The notes under the pieces are model-generated. The model searched no databases, had not been told where the DNA came from, and saw nothing but the letters and a program-made list of their open reading frames with translations. Shown here one piece after another: positions 11,701 through 25,049 of a stretch of DNA of 64,000 nucleotides. The translations under genes were made by a program, and so were the position numbers. Numbering within the stretch: position 1 is the stretch's first letter; every line of letters starts with the position of its first letter. The stretch comes from Caprimulgus europaeus. Its lineage: Eukaryota; Chordata; Aves; Caprimulgiformes; Caprimulgidae. Where the stretch lies: contig OU015524.1 of NCBI GenBank assembly GCA_907165065.1, forward strand, positions 28,442,295 through 28,506,294, given 5' to 3'.

Positions 11701-12295
11701 CAATACAGCAGGATATTCTTCTCCCCAGAACTTTCTTCTCATTTATTCATCTTTTACTGCTTTCTTCTACGCATGCATTCCTGCACAAAACTTGATTTAT
11801 TTTTATGCTTTATCTTCTGCTTACACTGTGTTTGAGGAGAGCTACTTCACTATCTTGAAACATAGTTGTCATATTTGACAGGCTTATTTCTAAGCCTGTA
11901 GCAGACCTGTTCAAAATGGCATCATTTCTGTCCTCATTTGCTAAGGTATAGTTTGACTTTTCAGATTTGATGCTCACAGAAATCCATTTTAAACCACTGG
12001 TATTAATCAAGTGCTTCTCGGCAATAGCTGATGAAAACTTTTTGCATGTGATACTTCCTGTGTTTTCTGCATTTTGAAGATGTCTCAGGAGTGTTGCTAT
12101 AAGTTTACATAGGTTCCTTCAAGCTGCCACTCTTGCTGCTTCTAGAGTCTTGGGCACCTATTGCTCACCATGAGTTCAATAGGATCTGCCCCTTTTTGTC
12201 TTTTTTGGTGTCCTTAGAGCTATATCACTCCTGAAAGCAGTACTCCAAACTTCTCAACATTACCCTAGCAGTTCTCCAAACACCAAACTACATAT
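8773..12295. other. Unique non-coding DNA, no gene seen
   Basis: No exon is supported. A 94-codon plus frame at 9908-10192 and an 87-codon minus frame at 10259-10522 read somewhat protein-like but match nothing I know, have no clear splice sites in register, and are within the length expected by chance. The DNA around 9.66-9.85 kb is slightly richer in GC. No transposon is recognisable by eye until the CR1 at 12.3 kb. Confidence 0.5.
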
Positions 12296-12690
12296 AGAAT
12301 CCTAGAATGGTTAGGGTTGGAAGAGATCTTAAAGATCATCTAGTTCCAATCCCCCTGCCATCAGCAGAAACACCTTCCACTAGACCAGGTTGCTCAAAGC
12401 CTCATCCAGCCTGGCCTTAAACACTTCCAGGAAGGGGGCATCCACAACTTCCTTGGGCAACCTGTTCCAGTGTCTCACCACCCTCACAGTAAAGAATTTC
12501 TTCCTAGTATCTAATCCAAACCTACCCTCTTCCAGTTTAAAGCCATTACCCCTTGTTTTATCACTCCCTGCCTTTGTGAAAAGTCCCTCCCCAGCCTTCC
12601 TGTAGGCCCCTTCAGGTACTGGAAGGCTGCTATAGGATTTCCCTGGAGCCTTCTCTTTTCCAGGTTAAACAGCCCCAACTCTCTCAGCCA
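12296..12690 (-). mobile_element. CR1 LINE, 5'-truncated
   Basis: The plus strand reads 'agaatcctagaatggtt', 'gggttggaagagatctt' and 'aagatcatctagttccaa', then 'caggttgctcaaagcc', 'gggcaacctgttccagtg' and 'ctcaccaccctcacagtaa'. It ends near 'ccccaactctctcagcc'. This is a reverse-oriented CR1 tail with its full terminal ATTCTAGGATTCT-like end, about 395 bases, cut off within the last part of ORF2. The minus-strand frame for the ORF2 C-terminus is interrupted. The 'gatcatctagttccaa' tail differs from the 8.46 kb copy, so the two belong to different subfamilies. Confidence 0.93.
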
Positions 12691-15600
12691 ATTCTATATT
12701 CCTGTCTCAATTAATCTAATGGCAGATCTGTTTATCTGCCTTGAGTAGATAAGGAAGTGAAACTATTTGAGTAGAAAATGACCATAAACCACAAGAGAAC
12801 ATACTGTAAGAGTTATTGATATCAACCCCAAAACTTTTAGAGTTACAAGAGTTGTGCAAGTACCAGGCTGTGCATAAGTTCAGTGTTACTTCTACCTGTG
12901 CTAACAGAAGAAACAGACAAAAAGGAAGAGACAAACAAAGTTCAAAGTCTACGCTATCTGATAAGGCCTGTCAGGACCAAAACCAGGAGGTACTGCCAGA
13001 ACTAAATTATTTCCTCAGGACAAATCATGCATTTGGAATCAAGCAACATGGGTTGAACAGATAAAGCCCATTTGTATAACATAATAATGGATAGGCTCAT
13101 ATTTCACCAAAACAGTAAATATATACACTCTCTACAAACACAGGGCAAAACCACAGACATGGCAGACAACACAACATCCTCTCTGCTGAGACTTGAACAG
13201 TAAGACACAAAGGAAAAAACAAAAGCTAAAAGCAACTGACTGATAGATATGCATATATTCTGAAAACTCTACACCTCTGAAAAAAAGAAGTCAAAGCTGT
13301 CTCCCCTCTTGCAAAAAGGGATTACACTTGCTCCAACATGAAACAACCTTCAAAGACTACTCAAGAATTTCTAAAATACCAAGGCATGAAAAAAATTACA
13401 TATAGCCCTCCCCAAACTAGAAAAAAAGAATATTTTTTCAGGTAAACGAGAGTTAGTCAAAATAAACAATTCCAGCAGAGACAGAGTGTGTCATATATGT
13501 GATAAGACAAATTTTAAGGGACTGCCACATTTAATATGCAAACAGGCTTCACTAATTGCACCAAATTCTCTTATCTTGATGGAGACAAAGGGGTGCTGTA
13601 ACAGACACCCCGGCATGATGGCTTCATGAACAAACAGAACTGCATGCAGGAACTTGGAGCACTCATTTCAGAAAATACCCGATAAGGATAGAAGCTCTCC
13701 CTGGTGAATTGTCTCTGTTCAGGATCATGGAGCAGTTACCAGGACAGTGCTCCTACCCATATAGCCCAGCCAAACAGCTCTCGGCCATTCACCAAACCAG
13801 GCGAGAGGCCTCACTGCCAGACCAGCACCAACGACTCTCTCTGCTCCAGAATCTGCTCCTATTTTAATGGTACAGAGAAGTTTCATTTCCAGTAAGCAAT
13901 GGTGTGAGACAGGCAGAATTCATCCTGCTTTTTACCCTTTATATCTCTGTAAGCAGCTGAGCTTAATGGTTCCTACTTCCCTCTACTCTTCAGCAAGAGT
14001 TTAAGGAAGTATTTTAGATTCAGCTCACAAAAATGTATCTTTTTCCAGTGAGAGGTGATGAAGCTCTCCTTTTTAAAATATATAGGTACCACTTTTTCCA
14101 GCTACATGCATATTGGAGAAAACGTACATCAGGGGAAAGGAGAAGTATTTACAGGTATTTGTTCAAAAAAACCCTGCAAATTCATGGTGTTCAAGGTTCC
14201 TTTTCATGAGCTTACTGCAAACATTCATAGCAATTTAGTTCCATCTTCAAGAAGGTTCACAAACATGAATAACACTGCAGGTTCTTGTGCAAACATAGAT
14301 CCATTAATGAAGATATGCTAAAAGACTGGCACAACTATTTGCATTGAGAGCATTTGCAGAGCTAATGTAAAAGCTTCTTGTGGTTTGGGAATTCCCAAGA
14401 CAGGCATAAAAAAAAAAAAAGAAAAAGAAAATAAAAACACCTCAAAAAACAGCACACTGCAAGCAAGCAATGGAGCTAAAGCAAATAACATATTCAAATC
14501 ATGTACAAGTACCCTCCAGACTCAGCTATGATCCCTCCAACCATTCACGGAGCAAGACAAAAAGTTGGTTAAAAAAAATTAGAAAAAAAAAAATCAAAGA
14601 ATGCTTGCATAATATTTGTAAACAGAAGAGATGTATCTGCCAAACGCATTTTTGCTGAAGTTAGTTTGCTGTTTGTAGCCAGATTCTTCATATTTCTGTC
14701 TACAAGAGCCTCTGCTTTTCCTTTTTCATTTAGGTCCACACTGGATTCAGGTTTCTTCCAGGTAAATGAAGACAAAGCTGGGCTAACAGCACAGGGTCAG
14801 CCGATACAGGATGGCACCACAGATACGGCCTTCAGCACTTCAGCGTTTGTATATTCTGCTTTTATTGACTTTTCACAAAATGTCACTGTAACACTATGCA
14901 ATCAACAGCAAAAAGGATGAAGGACGGACAGGAGAGATTGTTGCTGCCTACCCAGACCTTGGCAGACCTCCTGTGAGACCAGGAACCCTTTGTCCTCTGT
15001 GCTGGTGAGAAGGGACAGCCGCATGTGCTGCTGGCAGAGTGGCTGGTTTGCAAATGCTCACTCCCACACCCATCATGGTGGGACGGCTCTCCTTCTACAC
15101 CACAGCTCATCACTCACTCTCCTCCTCCCACAGACTGGGGGGACAGGGTTGATTTAACTCAGGATGTTTCTGTGCAGTTCACTCACCACCACCACCACCA
15201 TGCAGACTGCTGACCAGCACGGTTGAGGGAGCAGCAAAGCCTGGCACAGAAGCAGGAGGAGGAGAGGAGGGCTGGGCAGGGTTTTCACTCAGGTCTACCA
15301 CTGAAGCCAACATGTTGTGCAACCTCATCCTGCAAGGTTGAGGCAGCTCAGGGTTCTTGAAGAAATCATCTTTTGTTGCCAACAAATGCTTCTAGTAAGG
15401 ACAGGGAATTTCTCTTTCCTGGGAACAAGTGAAGGTCGCTAAAACTGTTGCTTGCTAAAGACTTTCTGTCCATTGTAGTTCCTCCAACAGAAGCACCCAT
15501 TTCTACCAATCATTCAGAACTTAAGTCAGGGCCAAAACAATCATGGAATAACTTGGAATCAGGGTTTTTTTCTTTAGAAATAGAAGAGCCAACTAACAAC

Positions 15601-16879
15601 TCTGAGTTTTTTTATTTGCCTTTAGATTAAACCATAAGCCGATCTCTCTTTTGTTTAACCTCAGGCTTTGGTGGACTGACATGCTTGAACAGACCTTAAC
15701 ACTGCCAGGGCTGCAGATGCTGAGATAACAGAAGAGGAGCAGAAAGTTGTAGCCTGTTGCTAAGATCAGGCAGCTTCCAAGTCCTAACCACGATCATAAC
15801 AGACATCCCGTTTGAAGGAGAAGCACATACTAAGGAGAGAACAGCTGAGTTTATGCTGGATTTCTTGCTGGCACTTCTAAATTCAAGAAAAAAGGAGAGT
15901 TGGGGAAGGATGGAGACAAAGGTGTTACAGGGAAAGCATTGTTTAATGTTGTTCTTTAGCTGGCAAAGAAACACAAATTATACACTTACAGTGACTTATG
16001 CTGTTAATCACACATGCAGACAAAATGGCTTGAAAATACCAAGAATTTAAGACGATGGTCAACAAAAACAATTTGCTCAAAATCCTTAGAGACAGCTGTG
16101 CCCCCCTCCCTAAGTCTAATAGTCAAAATATTTGCAAATGCTAAGCACAATCCTAAACACAGAATCATAAAAATAAGCATATGGGGTTGGGATGGGGCTG
16201 TGCATGCTGCAGGAGTTACCATCACTGGCTCCTGCTCTGGGAGCAAGACAGGTACATAGCAAAAATGTTCTTCAAAACTTCTGGTTTGTGCCTACACAGT
16301 CGACAAGGTCAGTCTGGAGGCAGTCAAACCTGATGACAAGGTTAACAACACTGAGAACTGGTGTTGAAACAGCACCAGCAGGAACTATTTTAGCAGAAAA
16401 TGCAGGTGAGAGAGAAAAGGAGTTCAGCTGAAGGAGCCCCTCTCCCCATGGAAATAAAGAAACACACCCTTTGTGCTTGGGTGAACTGAACTCAAACATT
16501 CTTCTCCTACTCAACTAAAATTGTGTAAATATTTAAGTCAGATGGGGCACCATTTTTCTTTTTTTTCATCTCTCCAGCCCTTCCAGCCATGTGTGTACAT
16601 GCACCCCCCACCCTGGGTTATACAGATAACAGATACAACTCTCCTAGATAACTGCCAAAAAAAGAAATTAGCACTGTTTACTGTTACCCGAGCTTGGGAT
16701 TCCTCAGAGCTAAACAGATAACTGGCTTTCCTTCTTTCCTTCATCTTTTAACTGTACTGGATTTTACCAAATATAAAAATGTTTACATTTAAGGAGGGAG
16801 AACAAGCAAAACTCATTAGACAAATCTAAGTAGCAACATCTGTCCCCAGCCAGTGCAGTCCATCTGGTTGGAAAGCATA
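12691..16879. other. Unique non-coding DNA, no gene seen
   Basis: No gene supported. There are A-rich stretches around 14.41-14.45 kb and 14.57-14.59 kb and a short (CAC)n repeat at 15184-15200. The frames at 13.7-14.3 kb and 14.7-16.4 kb overlap on opposite strands and show no domain. Confidence 0.55.
15184..15200. repeat. Short (CAC)n microsatellite
   Basis: Five CAC units plus a partial sixth. The only ORF through it gives a histidine run, which is a by-product of the repeat and not a sign of coding. Confidence 0.7.
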
Positions 16880-17090
16880 GGGATGGGATGGGACCCCCGC
16901 CGTACCAGAGCAGGGAGTTTGCTGAATCACACCCGGCGAGTTGTACACAAACTACAAATGACTCCAGTGTGCCGGGTCCCCGGGGCCCGCAGCTGTGGCC
17001 ACTGCCCCCGGCTTGCGCATGCCCGGCACCCTGCCAGGAGCAACCCCACACACAACAGGCCTCGCCAGCGCCTGTGGATGCGCACTGAGG
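16880..17090. promoter_or_regulatory. Small GC- and CpG-rich islet
   Basis: In a window that is mostly AT-rich, this stretch is strikingly rich in GC: 47 of the 60 bases at 16981-17040 are G or C by my count. About a dozen CpG dinucleotides fall within about 210 bases, while the flanks have almost none. It includes TGCGCATGCCC at 17014-17024, one base off the core of the NRF1 site, and ATGCGCAC at 17078-17085. Such islets often mark promoters or unmethylated enhancers, but at about 200 bases this is at the lower limit of a CpG island. No adjacent first exon is recognisable. Promoter function is inference. Confidence 0.35.
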
Positions 17091-17470
17091 ATGATTCACT
17101 CATAAAGCCAAAAGCATCGCACAATTAAACAAGCAAGCCCATTTAACTCGTCATTAAAATGCATGCTTGTGAAACAGGACTCGGGCAGAATGAGCACCAA
17201 CCTGAAGGCTCAGCCAGCGATGCTGCACTGTCCTGATTACTTCTGCATGCCACCTTCCTGCCCTTAATTTTGGCTCACTGGAAGGTGCCCATGCTGTACC
17301 TATCACTAGGTTATTAACAAGCTCACTAAGCCAGGCACAGCCCATCTGCATCGTAAAACCAAACCAGATCTGAAAAGGGCTAAGGAGACAACTAAATTCT
17401 TCTACTACTATTAAAACATCAACAATCTGTATACAGCTTTAGGCCAGAGCTACAATGGGAAAATAGCTTT

Positions 17471-17506
17471 AATTTTACTAGTCTGTATCTTATAAGTAGT
17501 AAAATT
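17471..17506. repeat. 10-bp AT-rich inverted repeat
   Basis: AATTTTACTA (17471-17480) pairs exactly with TAGTAAAATT (17497-17506) across a 16-base spacer. The arms are AT-only apart from one base, so this is only slightly beyond chance. Confidence 0.6.
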
Positions 17507-20500
17507 TTGGATATATTTATTATTCCTTTTATCAAAGGACTAATCATATTCAGTAGGTTTTTAAAAAATGCATATGTATACACTCATTGTTTTAAATATT
17601 ACTTTAGATAGACTGAACTTTTAAAACCTAAGTGTGACAGCTGACATATTTAAAAATTCCTGGTTTTGTGGTCTAAACATGACTTTCAGGAGAACACGTC
17701 TTTAATATGTTTTCTGGTGGTGGTTAAGCCCTGGCTGAGATCAAATCTGCCTTAGACAAAAAAGATTGCTCCAGGAACTCAGGGAACTTCTGTTCTACCA
17801 CCAAAGCCATTCATTACTGCAGAATAGGTGGGTTGCTGCATTTGAGTTTTGCTCTTTCTCTTGTAACAATGCTGTACTTATAAAGGTGGCTCAGCAGGTT
17901 CTTCTAATATTACTCCTCATTCCTACTACCCACCCACTTTTTTAGCAAGCTTTTCATATGCTAAGTGACAGCAAATCAGATATAATCATCCAATCAGTGT
18001 ATCCCACATCTTCCTATACATTGTTGTAATATATCATCCTTGTGAGGAGCAGGAACGCTTGGTTCAGCGGGCTGTGCTACCAGACTCTTCTTTTTGCTTT
18101 TATTTCTAAAACACCTTCCAGACAGACATCTCAATGCAAGATGGGTCTATGTGCATTTTTCATGCTTATTTCTGATGCTAATTTGCAGACAGGTCAGCAG
18201 CAGCTGCTCTTACAGACACAGGTCACTTCCCTGCCTCTGGCCCGCAGTCTCCACACTATTCCTCATTACAGCAATAAAGCCATGTGTTTATGTCTCCAGG
18301 TAGCTGCTAAGCCTGCGTCTCTTAGTGAGGGCTCTGATTCACACAGGGAAAGGGCTTACCCTGCAACTTCTGCAGTAGTTCCCCAGGTTTCCCTCCCACA
18401 CCTATACAGGAGGTTTTCACCCTTCCTGCCAGGACAGCTTTGCGGCTCATGAACCAGCAGCTGATCTGCCACGGTTCACAGCCCAGCATACGACAGTGAA
18501 TCATTACTGGCAAAGGTGCAGCATCACAGTCCTCGCCCCAAGCTAAGCTGTCCCCATTTCTCCATTGAACTCCTCCAGCATGTGCTGCTTCGGCCAAGAG
18601 AGTGGTTACAAAGGGTTACTGCAGCTAAAACCTCCCGATTTGGAAGATACACATATAACAGCTGCAAAACATCATACCTTTGGTTCTTTTGACTAAGGAG
18701 CCAAGATACAAATCTCTCTTGAATCAGGTCACCTGGACACTTAGACCTCTGTGGGCAGAACTCTCTATGTGCCCTGGAAGCAATACAGCAGCATATGAAT
18801 TCTCAAGTCTTTGCTGACCCCAGGCAGTTAGCCAAAACTGTTTCTATTAAGTGGAAAAATTGATGACAGAGTCTGTTCTCTCATTGATGCAATAATGTTT
18901 CTGTTAAAAAAAAAAGTTCTAAGTCCTATTTTTTTTTAAACAAAGACTTGAGATATAGTTACTTTGCCAAGCTTCAAGCCTCATGCAGTGAGTACTTCAC
19001 ACAAAAAACTTCTCATTTTTCTCTTCATTTAGGGCCATTTAAACAGGCTTCAATAGCTATGTGTGGCTGGCATTTACTGTCTCTCTCTGGCTAAGTTTCC
19101 CTGAGCAAAATCCCACAGTATTACCCCTTGGTAACACCCAAGTCCTCCTTGGTTGTTTCTACCTATATTTTAAATGAAACGTGGTTGTTACTCATCTGGC
19201 TAGAAGCCAGCCTACAAAAACAAGCCATTTTTCATGCTGCTTTCCCTTTGTGGTCCCCAAGGTCAGACTTCCCACTCACTTTGTCCTGGCTGTAAGGAAG
19301 CACAGTGTTTTCTAGCAGTGTTCTGGTATAGTCACTCCTGAGTGGCCAAAAATCTCAAAGTGAGCCCCACAGTACTATAAGATTAAAACGTACAAATGCC
19401 AGTAACACTGATTGATCAACCCTGCTCGCCCCTTTCAAGCTTTGAAGAGTCCAAGACACCAAGCAGGAAAGCACATTTGTCATCCTATGCCATGGGAAAG
19501 GGCTGTGGCCAGATGGGACCATCCTCCTCTCTTGGTTTTCAAAAGGCAAACCAAGATCAAGAAAGAAATGGGAAAAGAGAAGCTCAGGTTTTTACTGCTG
19601 AAACCCAGTGGTAAACTTTTCTGGACACCACACAGGGCTGAGCTGTCATCAAAGTACCCTGACAGCCTGGTTATGGACATCTAGTTCTGGATGCCCTGGA
19701 GATCCTGCCATCCACATGCCTGGTTCAGCATCAGGTACAGCTATAGGTACCGTTGTACAAGATTTTCCTGACTTTCTATGTAGACTTTTCCCTTCGGGTT
19801 ACTCTTGTTCAGCTACTCTCCTTATAATTGACATATGTAGCCTAACTATTTTTTTCCCCTTGGTGGGAAAAGCCAATATTTCTATTTAAAAAAAAAAAAA
19901 AAACACAAATCAAACATTGCTACTTAACAAATCCATTCTGAAAAAGAGCAAAACCTAAACAGAAATGGAAATTCCCAGCCAATCAAAATTTCAAAACAGA
20001 GTGAATAATATCAAAGACAAAATTTAAGTAATTTTAAACCTTCAAAGGTTGACTGTAATATTATGGAAATGGTTTTCAATCACCCCTTCTAAATATGGTT
20101 TATTTGAATTTAACACCTTTTTGCAAAAGGCTGGATGAATCAGCATTTTCCATTGGAAAAATCTTCCACTCAAAGATTTCCAGCTCGTTCTACGGCTTTC
20201 ACTGAGCTTGACTTTCTTGCCTTTCCTGTACCATGTTTATTTTAGCATGGTTACATCATATTTTGTCTCATTCTCGCAGTTGTCTTTTTTGTTTCTTCCC
20301 AGCTTGACAGGGCCAATATTTAAATAAGGCTTAGTCAATATAAAAGTGAAGGGTTATTAGAAGAAGTAGACAGTGAGGTAGAGGGATCAACACATTCCCA
20401 GTTACATGGGCTTAAATCCCATAAAAGAGGAATGGCTACAACTGTCCTACTTAAATAATTCACCTTCTGCCACTGACTGAACATGCAGTTTGATAGTTTT

Positions 20501-22221
20501 TCTAAAAACTCTTCCTCTAAATTAATTTTATATTGGTCACAGAAACTGCATAGTACTCTTTTTTATATTGCAATGAGAACCCGCTAAAATATCGTTTGAT
20601 ACCATATGGCTGTTGTACATGTTAAAATGTAGGTAGATCGAAGCACTATGCTATGCTAGAGGAAAAAGGGGAAAAGTAAAACAGAAAGGTATGAAAGAGG
20701 AGCGATGGCAATCTAGAAAAAGAAGCAGGTCTTGCGTATGATGGGCCAGTACCTTCTTCACATAATTATGGATGTTCTTATTCATCTGCTTGTATACAAA
20801 TGAGCTTTTGTTTCTTTCTAGGATCCTGCTAAGACCTTGAGGTGTGTTGATTCCTTGTGGCAATAAGATCCCCAGCTTCATTACGTGTTGTAACTTGAAA
20901 TCAAGGGTAGTCAGCCCTGAGCAAGCTAAGGTCAAAGTCAGCACTGCCAAGTGCTATTAAGTCAGAAGTATCAGGCGCAAGCAAGAGAGAATGACAACAC
21001 TGGAGATCACTTTCTTCAAACCTACTGCCATCAGGCAGGAAAGAGAATTTCAGTGGCAGGCAGAATATAGTAATTGCCCCTATAATAATTACAATGCAAG
21101 ATTTTAGGCACAATACATAAAACAAAAAAAATGGTGACGTGATCTCTGTCTTTCAGAAATTCTGATCTAAATCTGTGATTTCACAAGCTGCTGCACGATG
21201 GCAGCTCCTCATGCTTTACAGAGTCTCACTAAAACCAGCAGTTCTTCATAATCCACCCAAGACTTACCCAGGGCAGTACAAACTGGCAGCATGGTGGCCC
21301 TGGGCCAGAGGGTGCATTTCTAGTAAAATCCTACGGCCATCCATGTTGTGTTCAATACACTCCGATACCCATATTAAAAACCTGAAGAAATACATACATA
21401 TAAAATAACTGCAGGTAACATTTGAAAGTCACAAAAACATGGTAATCAGTAACAAAGACTGATCAGTCTTTTGGCCTGTTCTCTAGCAGCTTCCATAGTA
21501 AATTCCTGTGAATAGCATGATGCTAAAGAAATCTTACATTTAGGAACATCGTAAAAAGAGGGGATGCCTTGTGTTCCCAGATCTAATGAGAGCATTGTTG
21601 GCCAAGTGGAGGTCTGGAGAGACTTGACATTGATAGATGTAAGAGGATCAACATAGCACACCACAACGAAAGTTAAATACATTTTACAATTTCCAGCTAC
21701 CAACAGAGAATCGGAATACTTATAGAGGTCAGATAGAATGTAAATTAGCAGAAAAGGACTGTGTCTAGAGGCTGAAACAAAAATAATACTCAGACCAAAA
21801 GATGGCAACAAGTTCTGAACTGAAAACAAAGTTCCAGTAGAATAACTTAGCTTGGAGTGGGATAGCACTCCCTCACCTGAGCTTCCTTGCCAAGGCTGAT
21901 GTCTTTATAATTGTTGAAGGCATCATCCTCCTCTTAAAGAAACAGCTGAGTCCCTTTGACCTCCATAACACAGCTGTTCACGGCAAGATGTGGTTACAAC
22001 CACAATATCTCCATTTATGATATAGTGATAAATGGTCCAAGCAGAAATTCATCACAATACCAGGGCTAGCATTCCTAGCAGTCTCCTCCTTGTCAGAGGC
22101 TCTTTAACAGTTACAAGTTTCCACTATTTAAATTTGATATTTCAGTCAAAAAACAACAACAAAAAACTCAAAACACAACCACCAACATTTTCCAAAAGCA
22201 AGAAAGGGAAAACCCCCAGTT

Positions 22222-22254
22222 TTTAATACTCATCAACAGCTGATGAGTATTAAA
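22222..22254. repeat. Perfect 14-bp inverted repeat with 5-base loop
   Basis: TTTAATACTCATCA (22222-22235) and TGATGAGTATTAAA (22241-22254) are exact reverse complements separated by ACAGC. The tight loop and perfect arms give a strong hairpin on either strand. It is not followed by a T run typical of a Pol III terminator and is too short for a normal pre-microRNA. Confidence 0.85.
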
Positions 22255-25001
22255 TATGGTCAGAATAGCTCTCTAAAGGTCTGTTTTGATAAAACCACAG
22301 TTTCTTTTAAAAATTCAATTAATAGGGAAAGCCCTACAGGAAAAAGTATTTAAATTAATTGAGGAAACTTAAGGAATGTCATTTAAAATCCCATTATATG
22401 ACCTTTCCTATTTCTTATTCCTATACTATTGCCTACAATATGAGCACAGAATAGCTGAATTATGCCAGGGTTTTTGTTTGTTTGTTAGAAATCCTTTTAT
22501 GACTTCATCTATTGATTGAAATATCAATCCTATTCTAAGTTAATATATCACATGTGTTTGGCAGTGAAACACCTTGACACTATTTTGAACATCTAACATG
22601 CAAAAATTCAGAAATTAAAGCTTTGGGGAAATGATGGTGAGTGAGGATCTCTCAAAAACTGTAATTTTCACTTCAACTGCAGATCAGAACAATTTTCAAG
22701 GCATCATCCTTCACAAAATTGATATTATAGGTTTGACTGGCTCTACGTGACAGATTTGGGGTTTGTTGGGGGTTTTGTTTGTTTGCTTGTTTTAATTTTT
22801 AAGAAAAGCTGCCTGTTGCAGACAAAAATAACATAATTTCCTATTTGATTTGGCTTCAAGAAAGATTTACTTCAGTAATGGTCAGTCCATTCCCACTTAG
22901 ACTCCAGAAGATTGTTCAGATTCTGTATCCTACAGAAGTCATCTGCATCTGTGCCCACCCTTTTAGGTCCTGTATCTGTGAATCAGCAAGAGAAACAGTG
23001 GCTGACCAAAGGACTCCTTTTTTACCTTGCACTCTGTGACCTGATCAAAGACCATTTATTGAATTAATGTTGAGTGAACTGTCAGACTCATAAAATTCAG
23101 ACACATCTCTTGTGTATGCCCAGGAATGCAGAGTTGGTTACTGCCCAACCATAACCACAACCACATAAACACAACTTTCCATTTGAGGGTATGCATGTAC
23201 TCAGCTCTCTTTTTACCTCACGGTGCATATTGGCAAGATTCTAGGGAGGCATAATTGCAGATAAAAGCACCAGCCTTGCTGTTAGCAGGGCCTTAATACA
23301 ATGAAATATTGCTGATTACATAGAGGTGGTAAGTGCCTTAAGATTGGTCCTGCAAGGAAACAAGAAATCCACATACATGTGAGCAAGAAGGAAATAAAAA
23401 GAGAGGTGGGTCATTCTCATCAGCATTGATTTTCATGTTCTGCACCCTAAACTGGCTAAAGGACATGAAATAAGCACATTTTCTTTAATCTATGTTATCC
23501 CCGAGGATGCTCCTCCTAGTATGTGGATTGCCACAATGCTGGAGAGAGCCTTAGACCTCTCTACTACATATATTGTGGCTAATTACATGCAAAAATGGGG
23601 TGGACAACAAAGAAAACACAGGGTTTTCTGTAACCTCCTGAAATATTGGAACACAGACATTTTGTTAATTATGGCTATGTAAGGGGACTTTTTCTGTGTG
23701 TGTCTGCACACACGCCTTCCCTTAAATCTCCTACAGACATGTTTATAGAAGGAAGAATAAATATTTTTCCATAGCTTCATGGAAAATTACTATGAGAAAC
23801 CTTGGAGGAACACAGCTGTGGGGTCCTTCATTACCTCAGCACGAGCAGAGCATTCTACACACTGAAATTTCATTGTGCTTTGCTGGGTTTGGGCTCCCAA
23901 TTGTATGCTCAACCCTTCTGAAACACCACACCAAAAGGATGGATATTTTTCAATCTGGTCGGTATTTCAGGGGGAGCCACCAAGGGGAGCATTACTCTCT
24001 GACCCAACAGACTGCATACTGTTTCCCAAACCTATACCAAATTTTATACCATGAGAAAAGGGCTCAGGGATATGCGTTCTTGCAGATAAGACCTAATCTA
24101 GTACCTAAACACACAGAGCCCTTCTACATCCTCTTTTAGCTCCAGAAACCTAACATCATCCTAGAAATTCACCTCCCTGTGCTCCACACTCCGAGTTCAG
24201 ACCGATATTTTTCTCTTCGATTTTGTCCCAAACTGCAAAAATAACAGCTTCTTCCTCAGAGGTGGCTGCATTTTTGCAACATGTTAAAAAACATGTTTGG
24301 TGATTCTCTGTAAACCCACTAAAGGTGCTGGGGATTTTCTGCAATGAGGGGCTCTTTATAGAAATAAAAAAAAATCCTATAAACAAAGCCATACAGTAGA
24401 AAAAAAAACCACCCAGAAACTGGGCAGTTTTCACTGCCTCTGATCTCTCAGATGAGGCTGACCAACATTGGCATAAAACTGATGGGTAAGTTGTAGGAAT
24501 AAGGAAAAAGGAAAAAATAAAACAAGATCAGGATAAGAAAATATTTATTATTAAGGGCTTGCTGCCTACTGAACAGTTGCTAACACAGATAAAAACACCC
24601 TTCACACTAAAAAACACTCGAGCCACTGTTTCTTCATACTGTCTCTGTCAGTGCACATGTCCAAAGAGCTGGCTGAATAACTAGTAGGATAGCGAGGTTT
24701 ATATATTAAAAATTTTATAGTGTGAATATTTCCATTCTGGATAAATATTGGTTTAAACAGAAAACCGGAAGCTTGAATATACAACACAGGCTGGTGATTT
24801 TAGGAGTGAATAAGACCTTGATATCTACCTGCAGCCTTCTTTAGAATCTTTGTATGTGTTCACTGATACGTCAGGCCCCCTCACTGAAATACTGCATCTT
24901 AACTTTGAATCGTTTTCCAGTTCAGTAATCTTCCAATTCTGAGCTGTTCTACTGACAGTGACCTGCTGAATTTGAGAGACAGATGCTAACAAATATAGAA
25001 C

Positions 25002-25018
25002 TTTTTTTTTTTTTTTTT
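25002..25018. repeat. T17 homopolymer
   Basis: Seventeen T in a row, about 30 bases upstream of the CR1 copy. It is not part of the CR1 consensus and may have been the insertion target or a pre-existing tail of another retrocopy on the minus strand. Confidence 0.7.
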
Positions 25019-25049
25019 AAACAGATTTCAAATTAACTGGAGAACTGGA

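Larger units (their letters stand above)
17091..25001. other. Unique non-coding DNA, no gene seen
   Basis: No exon or transposon is recognisable. Open frames of up to 140 codons (minus strand, 21446-21868) are within chance for this length and composition and carry no domain. Two hairpins are listed separately (17471-17506 and 22222-22254), and there is an A-rich run near 19888-19902. Confidence 0.5.

Noticed and set aside
14734-14761. 28-base 'micro-exon' between a good acceptor (tttttcatttag) and donor (CAG|gtaaat)
   Set aside because: Splice-like motifs this close are common by chance, and no flanking exon is seen.
15184-15213. Histidine-run frame
   Set aside because: It results from the (CAC)n repeat and ends shortly after.
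21446-21868. 140-codon minus-strand open frame
   Set aside because: At this composition and length several such frames are expected by chance. It has no domain, no splice-site support, and a residue pattern typical of translated AT-rich DNA.
23792-24139. 115-codon plus-strand frame
   Set aside because: No recognisable domain, no splice context, and length within chance expectation.
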